Source: CAYVAP01 sp964343195 (GTDB lineage: Bacteria > Bacteroidota > Bacteroidia > J057). Taken from it: a stretch of 64,000 nt of DNA. The notes below the pieces were generated by a model that worked only from the letters and a program-made list of their open reading frames with translations, was not told the DNA's origin and did not search any database. Both the position numbers and the translations under genes were made by a program. The stretch is from positions 17,210-81,209 of the forward strand of contig CAYFIR010000013.1 of assembly GCA_964343195.1 (NCBI GenBank). The letters are read 5' to 3'. This document shows positions 27,886 to 36,131 of this stretch, piece after piece (the first letter of the stretch is position 1; each line of letters begins with the position of its first letter).

Positions 27886-28338
27886 ATGAGTATTCCAATT
27901 AAAGACGTAGTAGCTATTACCGGAGCCCCCGGACTTTATCAGGTAGTAAAAGCTGATGATAAAGCAATTGTGGTTGAATCCATCGACGCACAACGAAAGC
28001 GCCAGATGATTAAGGGCAATATGATGGTATCCAAGCTAGTGGATATCAGCATTTATACCACTCAGGACAGCGAGCCTCTACAAACCATCCTGCAAAATAT
28101 CCACGCCAAGTATGGCAAGGAGCTACCTGTGACAAAAAAGAGCTCAGGAAAAGCGCTACTGGAATTTCTTGAAAGCGTACTTCCTGACTATGATGAAGAG
28201 CGTGTCTATGCTTCTAACGTAAAGAAGCTGGTTGCATGGTATAAAATTCTCATGGAATATGAGGTAGATCTGAGCAGTGAGGAAGAAGATGGCACTGAAT
28301 CGTCGGAGGAAGACAAAACTTCTGAAAGCGAAGAGTAG
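27886..28338 (+). CDS. DUF5606 family protein
   Basis: 150 residues from the ATG at 27886. The N-terminus MSIPIKDVVAITGAPGLYQV is typical of DUF5606 proteins of Bacteroidota, and the upstream promoter-like element favours this start. The conserved N-terminal domain (1-120) is followed by a helical part and a strongly acidic Ser/Glu-rich tail (about 130-150). No function is established for the family and no motif suggests an enzyme. It is divergent from lon, which might place it near protein quality control, but that is only a positional hint. Confidence 0.82.
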   Translation: MSIPIKDVVAITGAPGLYQVVKADDKAIVVESIDAQRKRQMIKGNMMVSKLVDISIYTTQDSEPLQTILQNIHAKYGKELPVTKKSSGKALLEFLESVLPDYDEERVYASNVKKLVAWYKILMEYEVDLSSEEEDGTESSEEDKTSESEE

Positions 28339-28467
28339 TTAATCAATGGAGAACTGATCTAAGGGATACACATATAGTAGGAATAAAGGCTATGTCCTGA
28401 GGCATAATATGCCCTGCCTTCCTCCCATTCCAGGATAACGTTTCTCCTGACCTCAACTCAAATCAAC

Positions 28468-29616
28468 TTGGATACAGACACCCTGCTCCCAAATGTAATT
28501 TCAGTTGTTCCCGTAGATTCACCTCTTCGGGAGCAACAGTTTGTGCAATTCCCCTACGACCTGTTTGCAGAAGACAAGCGATGGATCCCGCCTTTTTTCT
28601 CAGGTGAATTCCGGGCATTGTCGGGAGAACACAATCCTTCTGCTGCCCACAGCCAGATTGGGAGATGGCTGGCTTTGAAGGGTGAAAAGGTCTGTGGTCG
28701 CATCCAGGTGCAGATCAATCAGCGTGAGTCCGACAAAATCGGAGAAATCCATGCCCGCTTCAATCGGCTGGACCTGATTGACGATGAAGAGATTGCCAGA
28801 CAACTGCTTGAACAGGCAGAAGCCTGGGCGCGGGAACGGGGTGCAATCCAGATGAAAGGCCCTCATGGATTCACCAATCTGGATGAATCCGGGATGCTAG
28901 TGGATGGCTTCGAGGCAGATACTACCTTTGCCACCCTGTACAATCCTCCGTATTACCCCAGACTCCTGGAAAAATACGGTTACTCCAAGAGAATGGATTG
29001 GCTGGAGAGGCGTTTTGACCTGCCTGCCAGCCTGCCTCCCAAGATCGAAAGAGCTGCCACCCTGATTAACAGACGCTACGGCCTTCAGACCCTTCCCTTA
29101 AAGCGCCGACGAGATTTACTCAGGCTTGCCCCCGATGTAATGGAGCTTTTTCTGGAAAGTTACCAGGAACTGGAAGGCTTTGTTCCACTTTCAGAGGGCG
29201 AAGTAGAACAGTACATCCAGCGATACATCTCATTTCTTAGGCCCGACTTTGTACGGGTCGTTGTCAACCGGAATGGGGAACTGGTGGGATTTGGGCTCAC
29301 GACTCCAGATCTGGGAGATGCCTTCCGCAAAGCAAAGGGAAAGCTGTGGCCATGGGGGTGGTATCACCTGCTGCGGGGAATGCGCAAAAACCCTACCGCC
29401 ACACTCATCCTGATCGGGGTTGCCCCCAAATGGCGCAACAAGGGCGTACATGGCCTGATATTCAGAGAGGTATATGAAGCCTTTCGCCGAAATGGCATTC
29501 ACCACATCCGGGTGCACCCCATGCTAGAGGATAACCGTGCCGTCCATGCCCTGTTTCAGGATTATGGGGCGCAGGTTTTTAGACGGAGAAGGATATATTA
29601 TAAGGAATTGGCGTGA
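28468..29616 (+). CDS. GNAT-like acyltransferase family protein (TTG start)
   Basis: 382 residues. The C-terminal half has a GNAT-like pattern, including LILIGVAPKWRNKGVHGLIF, which resembles the acetyl-CoA-binding motif A, and HHIRVHPMLEDNRAVHALFQ. The N-terminal half contains a partly degenerate second acyltransferase-like fold (KGPHGFTNLDESGMLVDGF). Proteins of this length and pattern are common in Bacteroidota without known substrate. No ATG or GTG occurs between the upstream stop (28405-28407) and the conserved N-terminus, so TTG at 28468 is the best start. It follows the DUF5606 gene by 129 bases and could be co-transcribed. Confidence 0.78.
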   Translation: MDTDTLLPNVISVVPVDSPLREQQFVQFPYDLFAEDKRWIPPFFSGEFRALSGEHNPSAAHSQIGRWLALKGEKVCGRIQVQINQRESDKIGEIHARFNRLDLIDDEEIARQLLEQAEAWARERGAIQMKGPHGFTNLDESGMLVDGFEADTTFATLYNPPYYPRLLEKYGYSKRMDWLERRFDLPASLPPKIERAATLINRRYGLQTLPLKRRRDLLRLAPDVMELFLESYQELEGFVPLSEGEVEQYIQRYISFLRPDFVRVVVNRNGELVGFGLTTPDLGDAFRKAKGKLWPWGWYHLLRGMRKNPTATLILIGVAPKWRNKGVHGLIFREVYEAFRRNGIHHIRVHPMLEDNRAVHALFQDYGAQVFRRRRIYYKELA

Positions 29617-29650
29617 GTCGTCTTGAAAAGAACGCCTTTTGGTCATATGT

Positions 29651-29827
29651 TTAGTCGCGTTCAAAAAATAAGTTGACCTTATTCGCTTGATCTCTCGCCC
29701 TATCTACCGATAAATCGGCATCCATGATCCGCGTCAGAAAACCCTCACCTGGTTCGCCAGGATAGGACTTTCTTTCCTGATCCAGAACGAGATCTCTAAC
29801 CGAATGGGGGAAGTTGTTTTTCTCGCG
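29651..29827 (-). pseudogene. Possible remnant reading frame without start codon
   Basis: On the minus strand a 58-codon frame runs from an upstream TAA (29828-29830) to a stop at 29651-29653. Its translation has protein-like composition, for example SVRDLVLDQERKSYPG and DADLSVDRARDQANKVNLFF. The only ATG is late (28 codons before the stop) and there is no good early start. It may be the 3' end of a decayed gene. No family is recognised and it could also be chance. Confidence 0.3.
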
Positions 29828-29876
29828 TTACAAAGCTGATTCGTGCTCACTTTCTGTTACCATAACCACCCAGCAA

Positions 29877-30344
29877 ATGGTTAGCAATTCGAAGTCAAAT
29901 ATTTTTGTGATCGGTGACCTGGGCGTCACCCAGCCCCAGCTTTCACAAATCATGCAGGACCTTGGATTCGGGCCCTCCACACAATACTTTTCTGAGGGAA
30001 AGGAAATAGTCGAAAAAATGGTCGTTGATGGTACCCACCGTTCCAATCAACTGCCCGATGTGATCTTGCTGGATTTTGATTTGAAAAAGGACGGAAGCCA
30101 GTCCTGGCTACCCAACATCAAGTCTCACACTTCCATTAGTGCCGTTCCGATCATAGTGTTTGCCTCACCCGAAGATGAGGATCAAAGTGGCATCTGCTAT
30201 GCTGAAGGAGCGGGTGGCTTTCTGACAAAAACATCCGATCCTACCATCCTGAAGGGTCAAATTGAGGGAGTGCTGAACTTCTGGCTTCAATCCTCCGTGA
30301 AGCGTAGCGGATTTAACCGTGGCTACTGGCAAAGGCCCCAATAA
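29877..30344 (+). CDS. Stand-alone receiver-domain protein with atypical acidic pocket
   Basis: 155 residues from the ATG at 29877; a TTG 63 bases upstream would add residues outside the domain. The fold is a CheY-like receiver: NIFVIGDLGV (strand 1), the phosphoacceptor Asp66 in PDVILLDFDLKKDG, VPIIVFAS, then FLTKTS with Lys118. The usual pair of acids after strand 1 is reduced to a single Asp14, which could weaken metal binding. No output domain is present; the tail is basic and aromatic. It precedes the Ser/Thr kinase by five bases, so the two are co-expressed. A regulatory role for that kinase is inferred from this. Confidence 0.8.
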   Translation: MVSNSKSNIFVIGDLGVTQPQLSQIMQDLGFGPSTQYFSEGKEIVEKMVVDGTHRSNQLPDVILLDFDLKKDGSQSWLPNIKSHTSISAVPIIVFASPEDEDQSGICYAEGAGGFLTKTSDPTILKGQIEGVLNFWLQSSVKRSGFNRGYWQRPQ

Positions 30345-30349
30345 TTTCT

Positions 30350-33061
30350 ATGGCAAAAACACATTCCTGGGACCGAATAAACGAGCTGTTTGAACAAGCA
30401 GTTTCTCTACCAGCATCAGAGCAGAATGATCTGTTAAAAGAAACCGAAGAGAAGGAACCTGGCATTGCCCGGGAGGTAAGAGAATTGCTAAAAAGCTTTG
30501 GGGATGCTACCGGATTTTTCGATGGGATGGAAGGTGAAATTGGAGATGCCTTGCACCAAATGGTTGAAGATCCCCTGCTCCGGGGAACCGAAATCGGAGA
30601 CTATACCATTGCTGAGCGGATAGGCAGTGGGGGAATGTCGGTCATTTACCGTGCAGAACGACATGATCGGGAATTCCACCAAAGTGTCGCAATCAAGGTT
30701 CTGAAAAAAGGACTCGATACCGATGACATTTTACGGAGATTTCGTTCTGAAAAGCAGATACTAGCCCGGCTCACCCACCCCGCTATCGCCCAGATATTTG
30801 ATGGAGGAGCGACTGATGCGGGGACCCCATACTTCGTCATGGAGTTCATTCAGGGGCTGCCATTTGATCGGTACTTACAGGAAAACCAGCTGTCACTGGC
30901 TGAGAAAATCAGCCTCTTTCTCAAAATCTGCAAACCGATTCAGCACGCCCATCGAAACCTGGTGGTTCACCGGGATTTAAAGCCCTCCAATATTCTGATT
31001 ACGCAGGAAGGGAATGTGAAGCTGCTGGATTTTGGTATAGCGAAACTCCTGACAGGGGACCAGGAAGCCTATACTGCATATCATACCCAGGCAGGTCAAC
31101 AGTTGCTGACTCCTGAATACGCCGCTCCAGAGCAGATGGCAGACGGAGCGATCACGACCTCGACTGATGTTTATCAGCTAGGACTGATCCTGTATGAGAT
31201 GCTGACGGAGCATCGTCCTTTTGATTTTTCGGAAAAATCGCCGAGCGAGCGAAGCCAGATCATCCAGCAGGAAGCCCCGGTGGCTCCCAGTCAGCGACAT
31301 TCCGACAAACGCATCGGTCGGCTCCTAAGTGGCGACCTGGACACCATTGTGCTCAAAGCCCTTCGCAAGGAGCCCGAGCGACGCTATGCTTCAGTGGAAC
31401 AGCTCACTCAGGACCTGGAATCCTACCTCGAAGGCAAGCCCATCCGCGCCCGGAAAGATACCTGGGGCTATCGCCTGGGCAAATACTATCAGCGAAATCG
31501 TGTGCCGGTCATCCTGGCGGTCATCGCGACTCTTCTGCTAACCAGCCTCTCGATAATTTACACCATCAGACTCGCCCAGGAACGGGATTTGGCGCAGCAG
31601 GAACGCAACAAGGCACAACAAACTGCCGAGTTCATGCAGGGGCTATTTTACCAAACTTCGGAGCTGACGGTACGGGGAGAAGAAGTAACCCCGGAGAAGT
31701 TGCTCAAGTTGGGAGTGGAAAAGCTGGACACCATGTCGGTAGATCCTTCTACCCTGGCTTATCTATACCAGGCAGTTGGGTTGACCTATATGGGCATGGG
31801 GCTCGAAGAATACGCAGAAAAACCTCTATTAAAAGCATTTGCCCTCAGACCCGAAGAAGACAAAGCTGGACAGGCAGAAGCTGATGCCTATCTCACCCTG
31901 GGAACTATTTATTACAGCCGTGGGTTGAATCGCGAGGCGGATTCCCTGCTTCAGATTTCCCTTGCCATCAACAATACCCTAGCCCAACCGGAGTACAGTT
32001 CCATGATCAACCTGCTGGTCAGCCTTTCTGAACTGGCCATCAACCGCGAAGAATACGAAAAGGCCCAGGGATATGCTGACAGAGCCCAGGAGTTGGCCCT
32101 GGGGAGACAGGACACCAATTCCGAGTTTTACGCCAATGTGCTGTTTGCACAGGGGTACTGCCACCTGGTTCAGGAACATTATCCCCAGGCAGAACAGTCC
32201 ATGGGAGAAATGCGGAGCCTGGCCCTTCGCCTTAGCGGAGGCAACCCCAGTCCCCTGCTGGCGGGTGCCTGTCACAATTTAGCTGAGGTGCTGGTCAGAC
32301 AGGGCAAGCTACAGGAAGCCCGGGAAATGGAGGAAGAAGGGGTCCACGCATACCGGACTTCCATCCAGGCACCCAGTACCTACTTCCTGGATATGCTCAA
32401 AACCCTGGGAACCATCACCTTTCAATTAAAAGAATACGAAACCTCCCTGGCTGTTCAGCAGGAAGTCAGGGAAATATCGCAGATTCTCTATGGCGACGAC
32501 GAGCAGATGCCCCCGGCTTATGCCTCTACCCTACTCGACCTGTCCGAGCTATACCGGACTTTAGGTCAGATGGACTCATCTGTCAGTGCTGGATATGAAG
32601 CCCTCTCCATCGAAAAACGCCAGTTGCCTGCGGATGATCCAGAAATAGGGATCACCCACCTAAGCCTTGCGAGAACTCATATGGAAATGATGGAATTGAC
32701 ACGGGCACAGCAGCACCTTGATACAGCCATAAGCATCCTGAACCTGCTACCAGCAGGGCATTCCCGCCAATTGCAGGCCCAAATCGCCCAGGGGGAACTG
32801 TTTCGGGAAGCAGGGGACTACAAGCGATCCATCGAGCTCCTCCTTGCAACTTCGGACCAGTATAAAAACCAGGCAAAAATTGATAGGGCAGCGCTGGCTA
32901 CCAGCCTTATACAGTTGGCGGATAGCTATGCCGGGAATGGAGAAAAAGAAAAAGCCCAGGCCACCCTACAGGAGGCCCGGACTTATCTTACAGATGATCC
33001 ATCAGAACTACACGAGCTGATGGTTAGGGATATCAACCAGCAGCTTGACGCTCTTGATTGA
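30350..33061 (+). CDS. Membrane-anchored Ser/Thr protein kinase with TPR-like C-terminal region
   Basis: 903 residues. A helical N-terminal region (1-75) typical of bacterial TPR kinases precedes a complete Hanks-type kinase (about 85-360). It has the glycine loop IGSGGMSVIYRAER, Lys116 in VAIKVLKK, catalytic VHRDLKPSN (Asp209), DFGIAKLL (Asp227) and APEQ. One membrane segment (about 383-405) leads to a periplasmic-side region of about 490 residues with many TPR-like helical repeats. The kinase probably phosphorylates cytoplasmic targets in response to partners of the repeat region. It is in one operon with the receiver protein just upstream. Its 3' end overlaps galE convergently by 29 bases. 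Confidence 0.93.
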   Translation: MAKTHSWDRINELFEQAVSLPASEQNDLLKETEEKEPGIAREVRELLKSFGDATGFFDGMEGEIGDALHQMVEDPLLRGTEIGDYTIAERIGSGGMSVIYRAERHDREFHQSVAIKVLKKGLDTDDILRRFRSEKQILARLTHPAIAQIFDGGATDAGTPYFVMEFIQGLPFDRYLQENQLSLAEKISLFLKICKPIQHAHRNLVVHRDLKPSNILITQEGNVKLLDFGIAKLLTGDQEAYTAYHTQAGQQLLTPEYAAPEQMADGAITTSTDVYQLGLILYEMLTEHRPFDFSEKSPSERSQIIQQEAPVAPSQRHSDKRIGRLLSGDLDTIVLKALRKEPERRYASVEQLTQDLESYLEGKPIRARKDTWGYRLGKYYQRNRVPVILAVIATLLLTSLSIIYTIRLAQERDLAQQERNKAQQTAEFMQGLFYQTSELTVRGEEVTPEKLLKLGVEKLDTMSVDPSTLAYLYQAVGLTYMGMGLEEYAEKPLLKAFALRPEEDKAGQAEADAYLTLGTIYYSRGLNREADSLLQISLAINNTLAQPEYSSMINLLVSLSELAINREEYEKAQGYADRAQELALGRQDTNSEFYANVLFAQGYCHLVQEHYPQAEQSMGEMRSLALRLSGGNPSPLLAGACHNLAEVLVRQGKLQEAREMEEEGVHAYRTSIQAPSTYFLDMLKTLGTITFQLKEYETSLAVQQEVREISQILYGDDEQMPPAYASTLLDLSELYRTLGQMDSSVSAGYEALSIEKRQLPADDPEIGITHLSLARTHMEMMELTRAQQHLDTAISILNLLPAGHSRQLQAQIAQGELFREAGDYKRSIELLLATSDQYKNQAKIDRAALATSLIQLADSYAGNGEKEKAQATLQEARTYLTDDPSELHELMVRDINQQLDALD

Positions 33062-34073
33062 TGTGCTGTTCCCACTGCCATGCAGATGCCATCATGGTAT
33101 CAATGTCTCGCTCGGCTACCCAGCCCAGTTTTTCTTCAGCGAGTGAGCTGTCAGAGTATATGGCGACTACGTCTCCGGCACGGCGGTCACCAATCACGTA
33201 GTTGAGGTCCACACCAGCGGCTTTCTCAAAGGCGTTGATTGCCTCCAGTACTGTGACTCCCTTTCCTGCTCCGAGGTTAAAACGCTCATACTGAGCCTCA
33301 TTCTTGCCTTCTACCAGATAGTCAAATGCCTTGAGGTGGGCAATGGCGATGTCAGTAACATGGATATAATCGCGAATACAGGTCCCGTCACGGGTTGGAT
33401 AATCCCCTCCAAATACCGTCATCTGCGGGATAATGCCCACGGCTGTACGGGTGATAACTGGCACGAGGTTGTTGGGCTTATTGATGGGGTCTTCGCCATT
33501 CAGGCCGGACTCGTGTGCCCCTACGGGATTGAAATATCGCAGTGCGATGCAGTTTACCTTTTCGCTCATACGCACAAAGTCCTGTATGATGCGCTCCCCT
33601 TCCAGTTTGGTCTCGGCATATGGGGATTCAGTCACAGAGGTTGGCGTTTCTTCTGTTACTGGCAGGTCGTCGATATTGCCATATACTGAGCAGGATGAGG
33701 AGAAGATGAAGTTTTTTACTCCAAAGTCCTCACAGCACTCCAGCATGTGTAGCAGGGAAAGGAAATTGTTTCGGTAGTAGCGCAGTGGCTGCTCCACCGA
33801 TTCCCCAACTGCCTTGAGAGCAGCAAAGTGGATGACGCCCTCAATATCCGGGTTTGCCTCAAAGACTTCACGCACCGCATCCCGATCGCACAGATCTATT
33901 GAGAGGTTCACAAACTCCTTACCTGTAATTTCTTCCACACGCTTAACGGTATTCAGAGAAGAATTGATCTGGTTATCGATTGAGATCAGGTCATAACGCC
34001 CCTGATTCAGAATTTCAATGGCGGTGTGTGAGCCAATATATCCAGTACCTCCGGTGATCAGAATTTTGCTCAT
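33033..34073 (-). CDS. galE: UDP-glucose 4-epimerase
   Basis: 346 residues, usual for GalE. It interconverts UDP-glucose and UDP-galactose (or the N-acetyl forms) using bound NAD. The Rossmann motif GGTGYIGSHTAIEIL is at residues 8-22, the family sequence VIHFAALKAVGESV near 80, and the catalytic Tyr-x3-Lys in YAETKLEGE near 150. ALRYFNPVGAHESG and GDYPTRDGTCIRDYIHV are typical of the group. It lies downstream of two glycosyltransferases and asnB on the same strand, consistent with sugar-nucleotide supply for a surface polysaccharide. The C-terminal 29 bases overlap the kinase gene tail to tail. Confidence 0.95.
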   Translation of the reverse strand: MSKILITGGTGYIGSHTAIEILNQGRYDLISIDNQINSSLNTVKRVEEITGKEFVNLSIDLCDRDAVREVFEANPDIEGVIHFAALKAVGESVEQPLRYYRNNFLSLLHMLECCEDFGVKNFIFSSSCSVYGNIDDLPVTEETPTSVTESPYAETKLEGERIIQDFVRMSEKVNCIALRYFNPVGAHESGLNGEDPINKPNNLVPVITRTAVGIIPQMTVFGGDYPTRDGTCIRDYIHVTDIAIAHLKAFDYLVEGKNEAQYERFNLGAGKGVTVLEAINAFEKAAGVDLNYVIGDRRAGDVVAIYSDSSLAEEKLGWVAERDIDTMMASAWQWEQHINQERQAAG

Positions 34074-34194
34074 GGATCAGATTTTGAATTTCAGTATCAT
34101 TGAGTGAGTATACGAGAAGGAGAGCGAAATATAAGCCAAATCAGCCTCCCAAAAGCATTTTGTCAGCGAATTAGCCAAACCATTAAATGATTGG

Positions 34195-34950
34195 TCAGGC
34201 TGGCCTTTTCAGTAGCTGAAAGACCTTGGTGAAGTATTTGGAATACAGCAGGGGCAGGTTGCTGGGGATTCCATTCTTTCTGAGAGAACGAAGCATTTCC
34301 TGGTTGATTTTGGTGGTGCTTTTGAATCCCTGCGTGCTGCTGCCTCCCGTACGCATCTTGACCAGTATTTCCGGGATATGCTTGTAGGTTACTTCATGGT
34401 GATGGAACCAGCGCACCATTAGATCAAAATCGGCGCAGATGTTAAAGTGGGTGTCGAAGTCTCCGTATTCATCATAAAGCTTTCTTCTGGCAAAGAAAGT
34501 AGGATGAGGAGGCATAAGCCCCCTGCGCATCTTTTGTGGGTGAAACCCTTTACCGGGAAAGTAACGCACTACTTTCTCGGCATCGTATTCTTCCACATAA
34601 ACCAGATCTCCAAACACCGTATCCAGGTTTTCGTCCTCAAACTCGTGCATCACCCGGCGCAGTACATTCTCCGAAGCATAAAAATCATCGGCATTTAGCA
34701 GCCCAATTACCTCCCCTTCTGCCAGAGCGACACCTTTATTCATCGCATCATAAAGGCCTTTGTCAGGCTCTGAAACAAATACATCCACAGCATCGCCATA
34801 GGATTTTACGATATCCTGCGTCCCATCCGTCGAATTCCCATCTATGATGATGTATTGCAGATCCGGGTAATTCTGCTCGAGAATCGAGTCAATACAGGTA
34901 CGGATATGGCTGGCCGCATTGTAGGTAACGGTAATGAGCGAGAGTTTCAT
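34195..34950 (-). CDS. Family 2 glycosyltransferase
   Basis: 251 residues with a GT-A fold. SLITVTYNAASHIRTCIDSI opens the nucleotide-sugar binding domain, followed by IIDGNSTDGTQDIV. The DxD-like metal site is LLNADDFY near residue 85. RRGLMPPHPTFFARR and FDLMVRWFHHHEV follow, as in glycosyltransferases of the 'wcaA-like' group. It probably adds a sugar to a lipid-linked precursor at the inner face of the membrane. It lies 26 bases downstream of the GT4 gene and 121 bases upstream of galE in the polysaccharide operon. Donor and acceptor are not predictable. Confidence 0.9.
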   Translation of the reverse strand: MKLSLITVTYNAASHIRTCIDSILEQNYPDLQYIIIDGNSTDGTQDIVKSYGDAVDVFVSEPDKGLYDAMNKGVALAEGEVIGLLNADDFYASENVLRRVMHEFEDENLDTVFGDLVYVEEYDAEKVVRYFPGKGFHPQKMRRGLMPPHPTFFARRKLYDEYGDFDTHFNICADFDLMVRWFHHHEVTYKHIPEILVKMRTGGSSTQGFKSTTKINQEMLRSLRKNGIPSNLPLLYSKYFTKVFQLLKRPA

Positions 34951-34976
34951 GGGAATGAATTTAGGTTAGCTTCAAT

Positions 34977-36131
34977 TTAGGAGATGAAAAGATCTTCCGC
35001 CTGTTCAACCAGCAAGGGATCAGCATTATAATCCCTGGCAAATTGCCAGGCAGACCGGGACCATAGTTCGTATTGATTCTGGTCCATATCAATTGCTTGT
35101 TGGACAGCCCCTAGCCAGAATGCCTTATCTTCCAGGGGAATAGCCCAACCTATTTGTTTATTTTCCAGGTCCAGCCAGGGAGTCTGGTCACTGATAATTA
35201 CCGGGAGACCACTGAGAAAAGCTTCAAAGATGGAGTGGCCAAAATTTTCTCCATGGGTGGGTAGCACTGAAAAATGGTAGCCACCCATCAGGGAATGTAG
35301 CTCTTTTGGGGGCCTCCCTCCCTTGAATTCGACCTCGATATGTTCAGGAAAGCCACTCACCATCTCTTCAAGGTTGGCTACATAGCCCTCATCCTCCCTG
35401 GGTCCGTAGATGTCAAACACAACCGTTCCATTTACCCTTGGCAAAAGCTCCAGTAGGTGTTCCAGGTTCTTCTTGGGGTGGACACGTGAGGTGAAAATGA
35501 ACCTGACTTCTCCAGGCTTTTTCTCCCGAGTGCAGAACTGCTCCTGAGTCTGCTTTGGCAGGTTCCCCACTGTCCTGACACTCGTCCTGACTCCGAATTG
35601 AGCTTTGATATCCCGGGACTCCTGCTCATCTGTAGCCTGAAATTTCACTCCTTTCATGAGGCCGAGCCCTTTCATAATAGCCAATACCAGCCTCTTTTTC
35701 AAACTACTGTACCTCAGAGCTCCCGCGTGAAGCATTCCCCTCGGAGCGAGCACAATTCCCGATTTCGGCCTTCTGAGCTTTTGCCAGATAAGGGGAAAAA
35801 GGGTAAAAGCCGGAGAAAACATGCTTTGCAGGTAGAGGTAATCAAAACCTCCCTTGTCAAGCAGGGAAAAAACTTCCCCCCGTGAAGGACTGGCTTTATC
35901 GAAATAAAACACCTCCAGACCTTCCTCTATTGATGTCCACTGATTGAGGGGCAGGTCAGGATAGGGCTCATCAGATCCATGGTCAAATGCGGTGGTTACC
36001 ACCTTTATTTCAAACCGGTTCTTTAAAGCCATGCCAAAATTAAGTACCGACTGTATCGGTCCACCAGCCTGATAACCAGGCACAAACCAGTCAACCAGTA
36101 TCCATATCCTAATCTTTTGGTCGTCAGACAT
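34977..36131 (-). CDS. GT4-type glycosyltransferase (GT-B fold)
   Basis: 384 residues. The N-terminal half starts KIRIWILVDWFVPGYQAGGP, a form common to GT4 enzymes of surface polysaccharide clusters. The C-terminal half has FIFTSRVHPKKNLEHLLELL and the donor-binding HGENFGHSIFEAFLSGLPVI with a conserved acidic pair. Its first eight bases overlap the end of asnB (36124-36131), so the two are translationally coupled. The linkage formed and the sugar are unknown. The context suggests exopolysaccharide or O-antigen assembly. Confidence 0.9.
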   Translation of the reverse strand: MSDDQKIRIWILVDWFVPGYQAGGPIQSVLNFGMALKNRFEIKVVTTAFDHGSDEPYPDLPLNQWTSIEEGLEVFYFDKASPSRGEVFSLLDKGGFDYLYLQSMFSPAFTLFPLIWQKLRRPKSGIVLAPRGMLHAGALRYSSLKKRLVLAIMKGLGLMKGVKFQATDEQESRDIKAQFGVRTSVRTVGNLPKQTQEQFCTREKKPGEVRFIFTSRVHPKKNLEHLLELLPRVNGTVVFDIYGPREDEGYVANLEEMVSGFPEHIEVEFKGGRPPKELHSLMGGYHFSVLPTHGENFGHSIFEAFLSGLPVIISDQTPWLDLENKQIGWAIPLEDKAFWLGAVQQAIDMDQNQYELWSRSAWQFARDYNADPLLVEQAEDLFIS

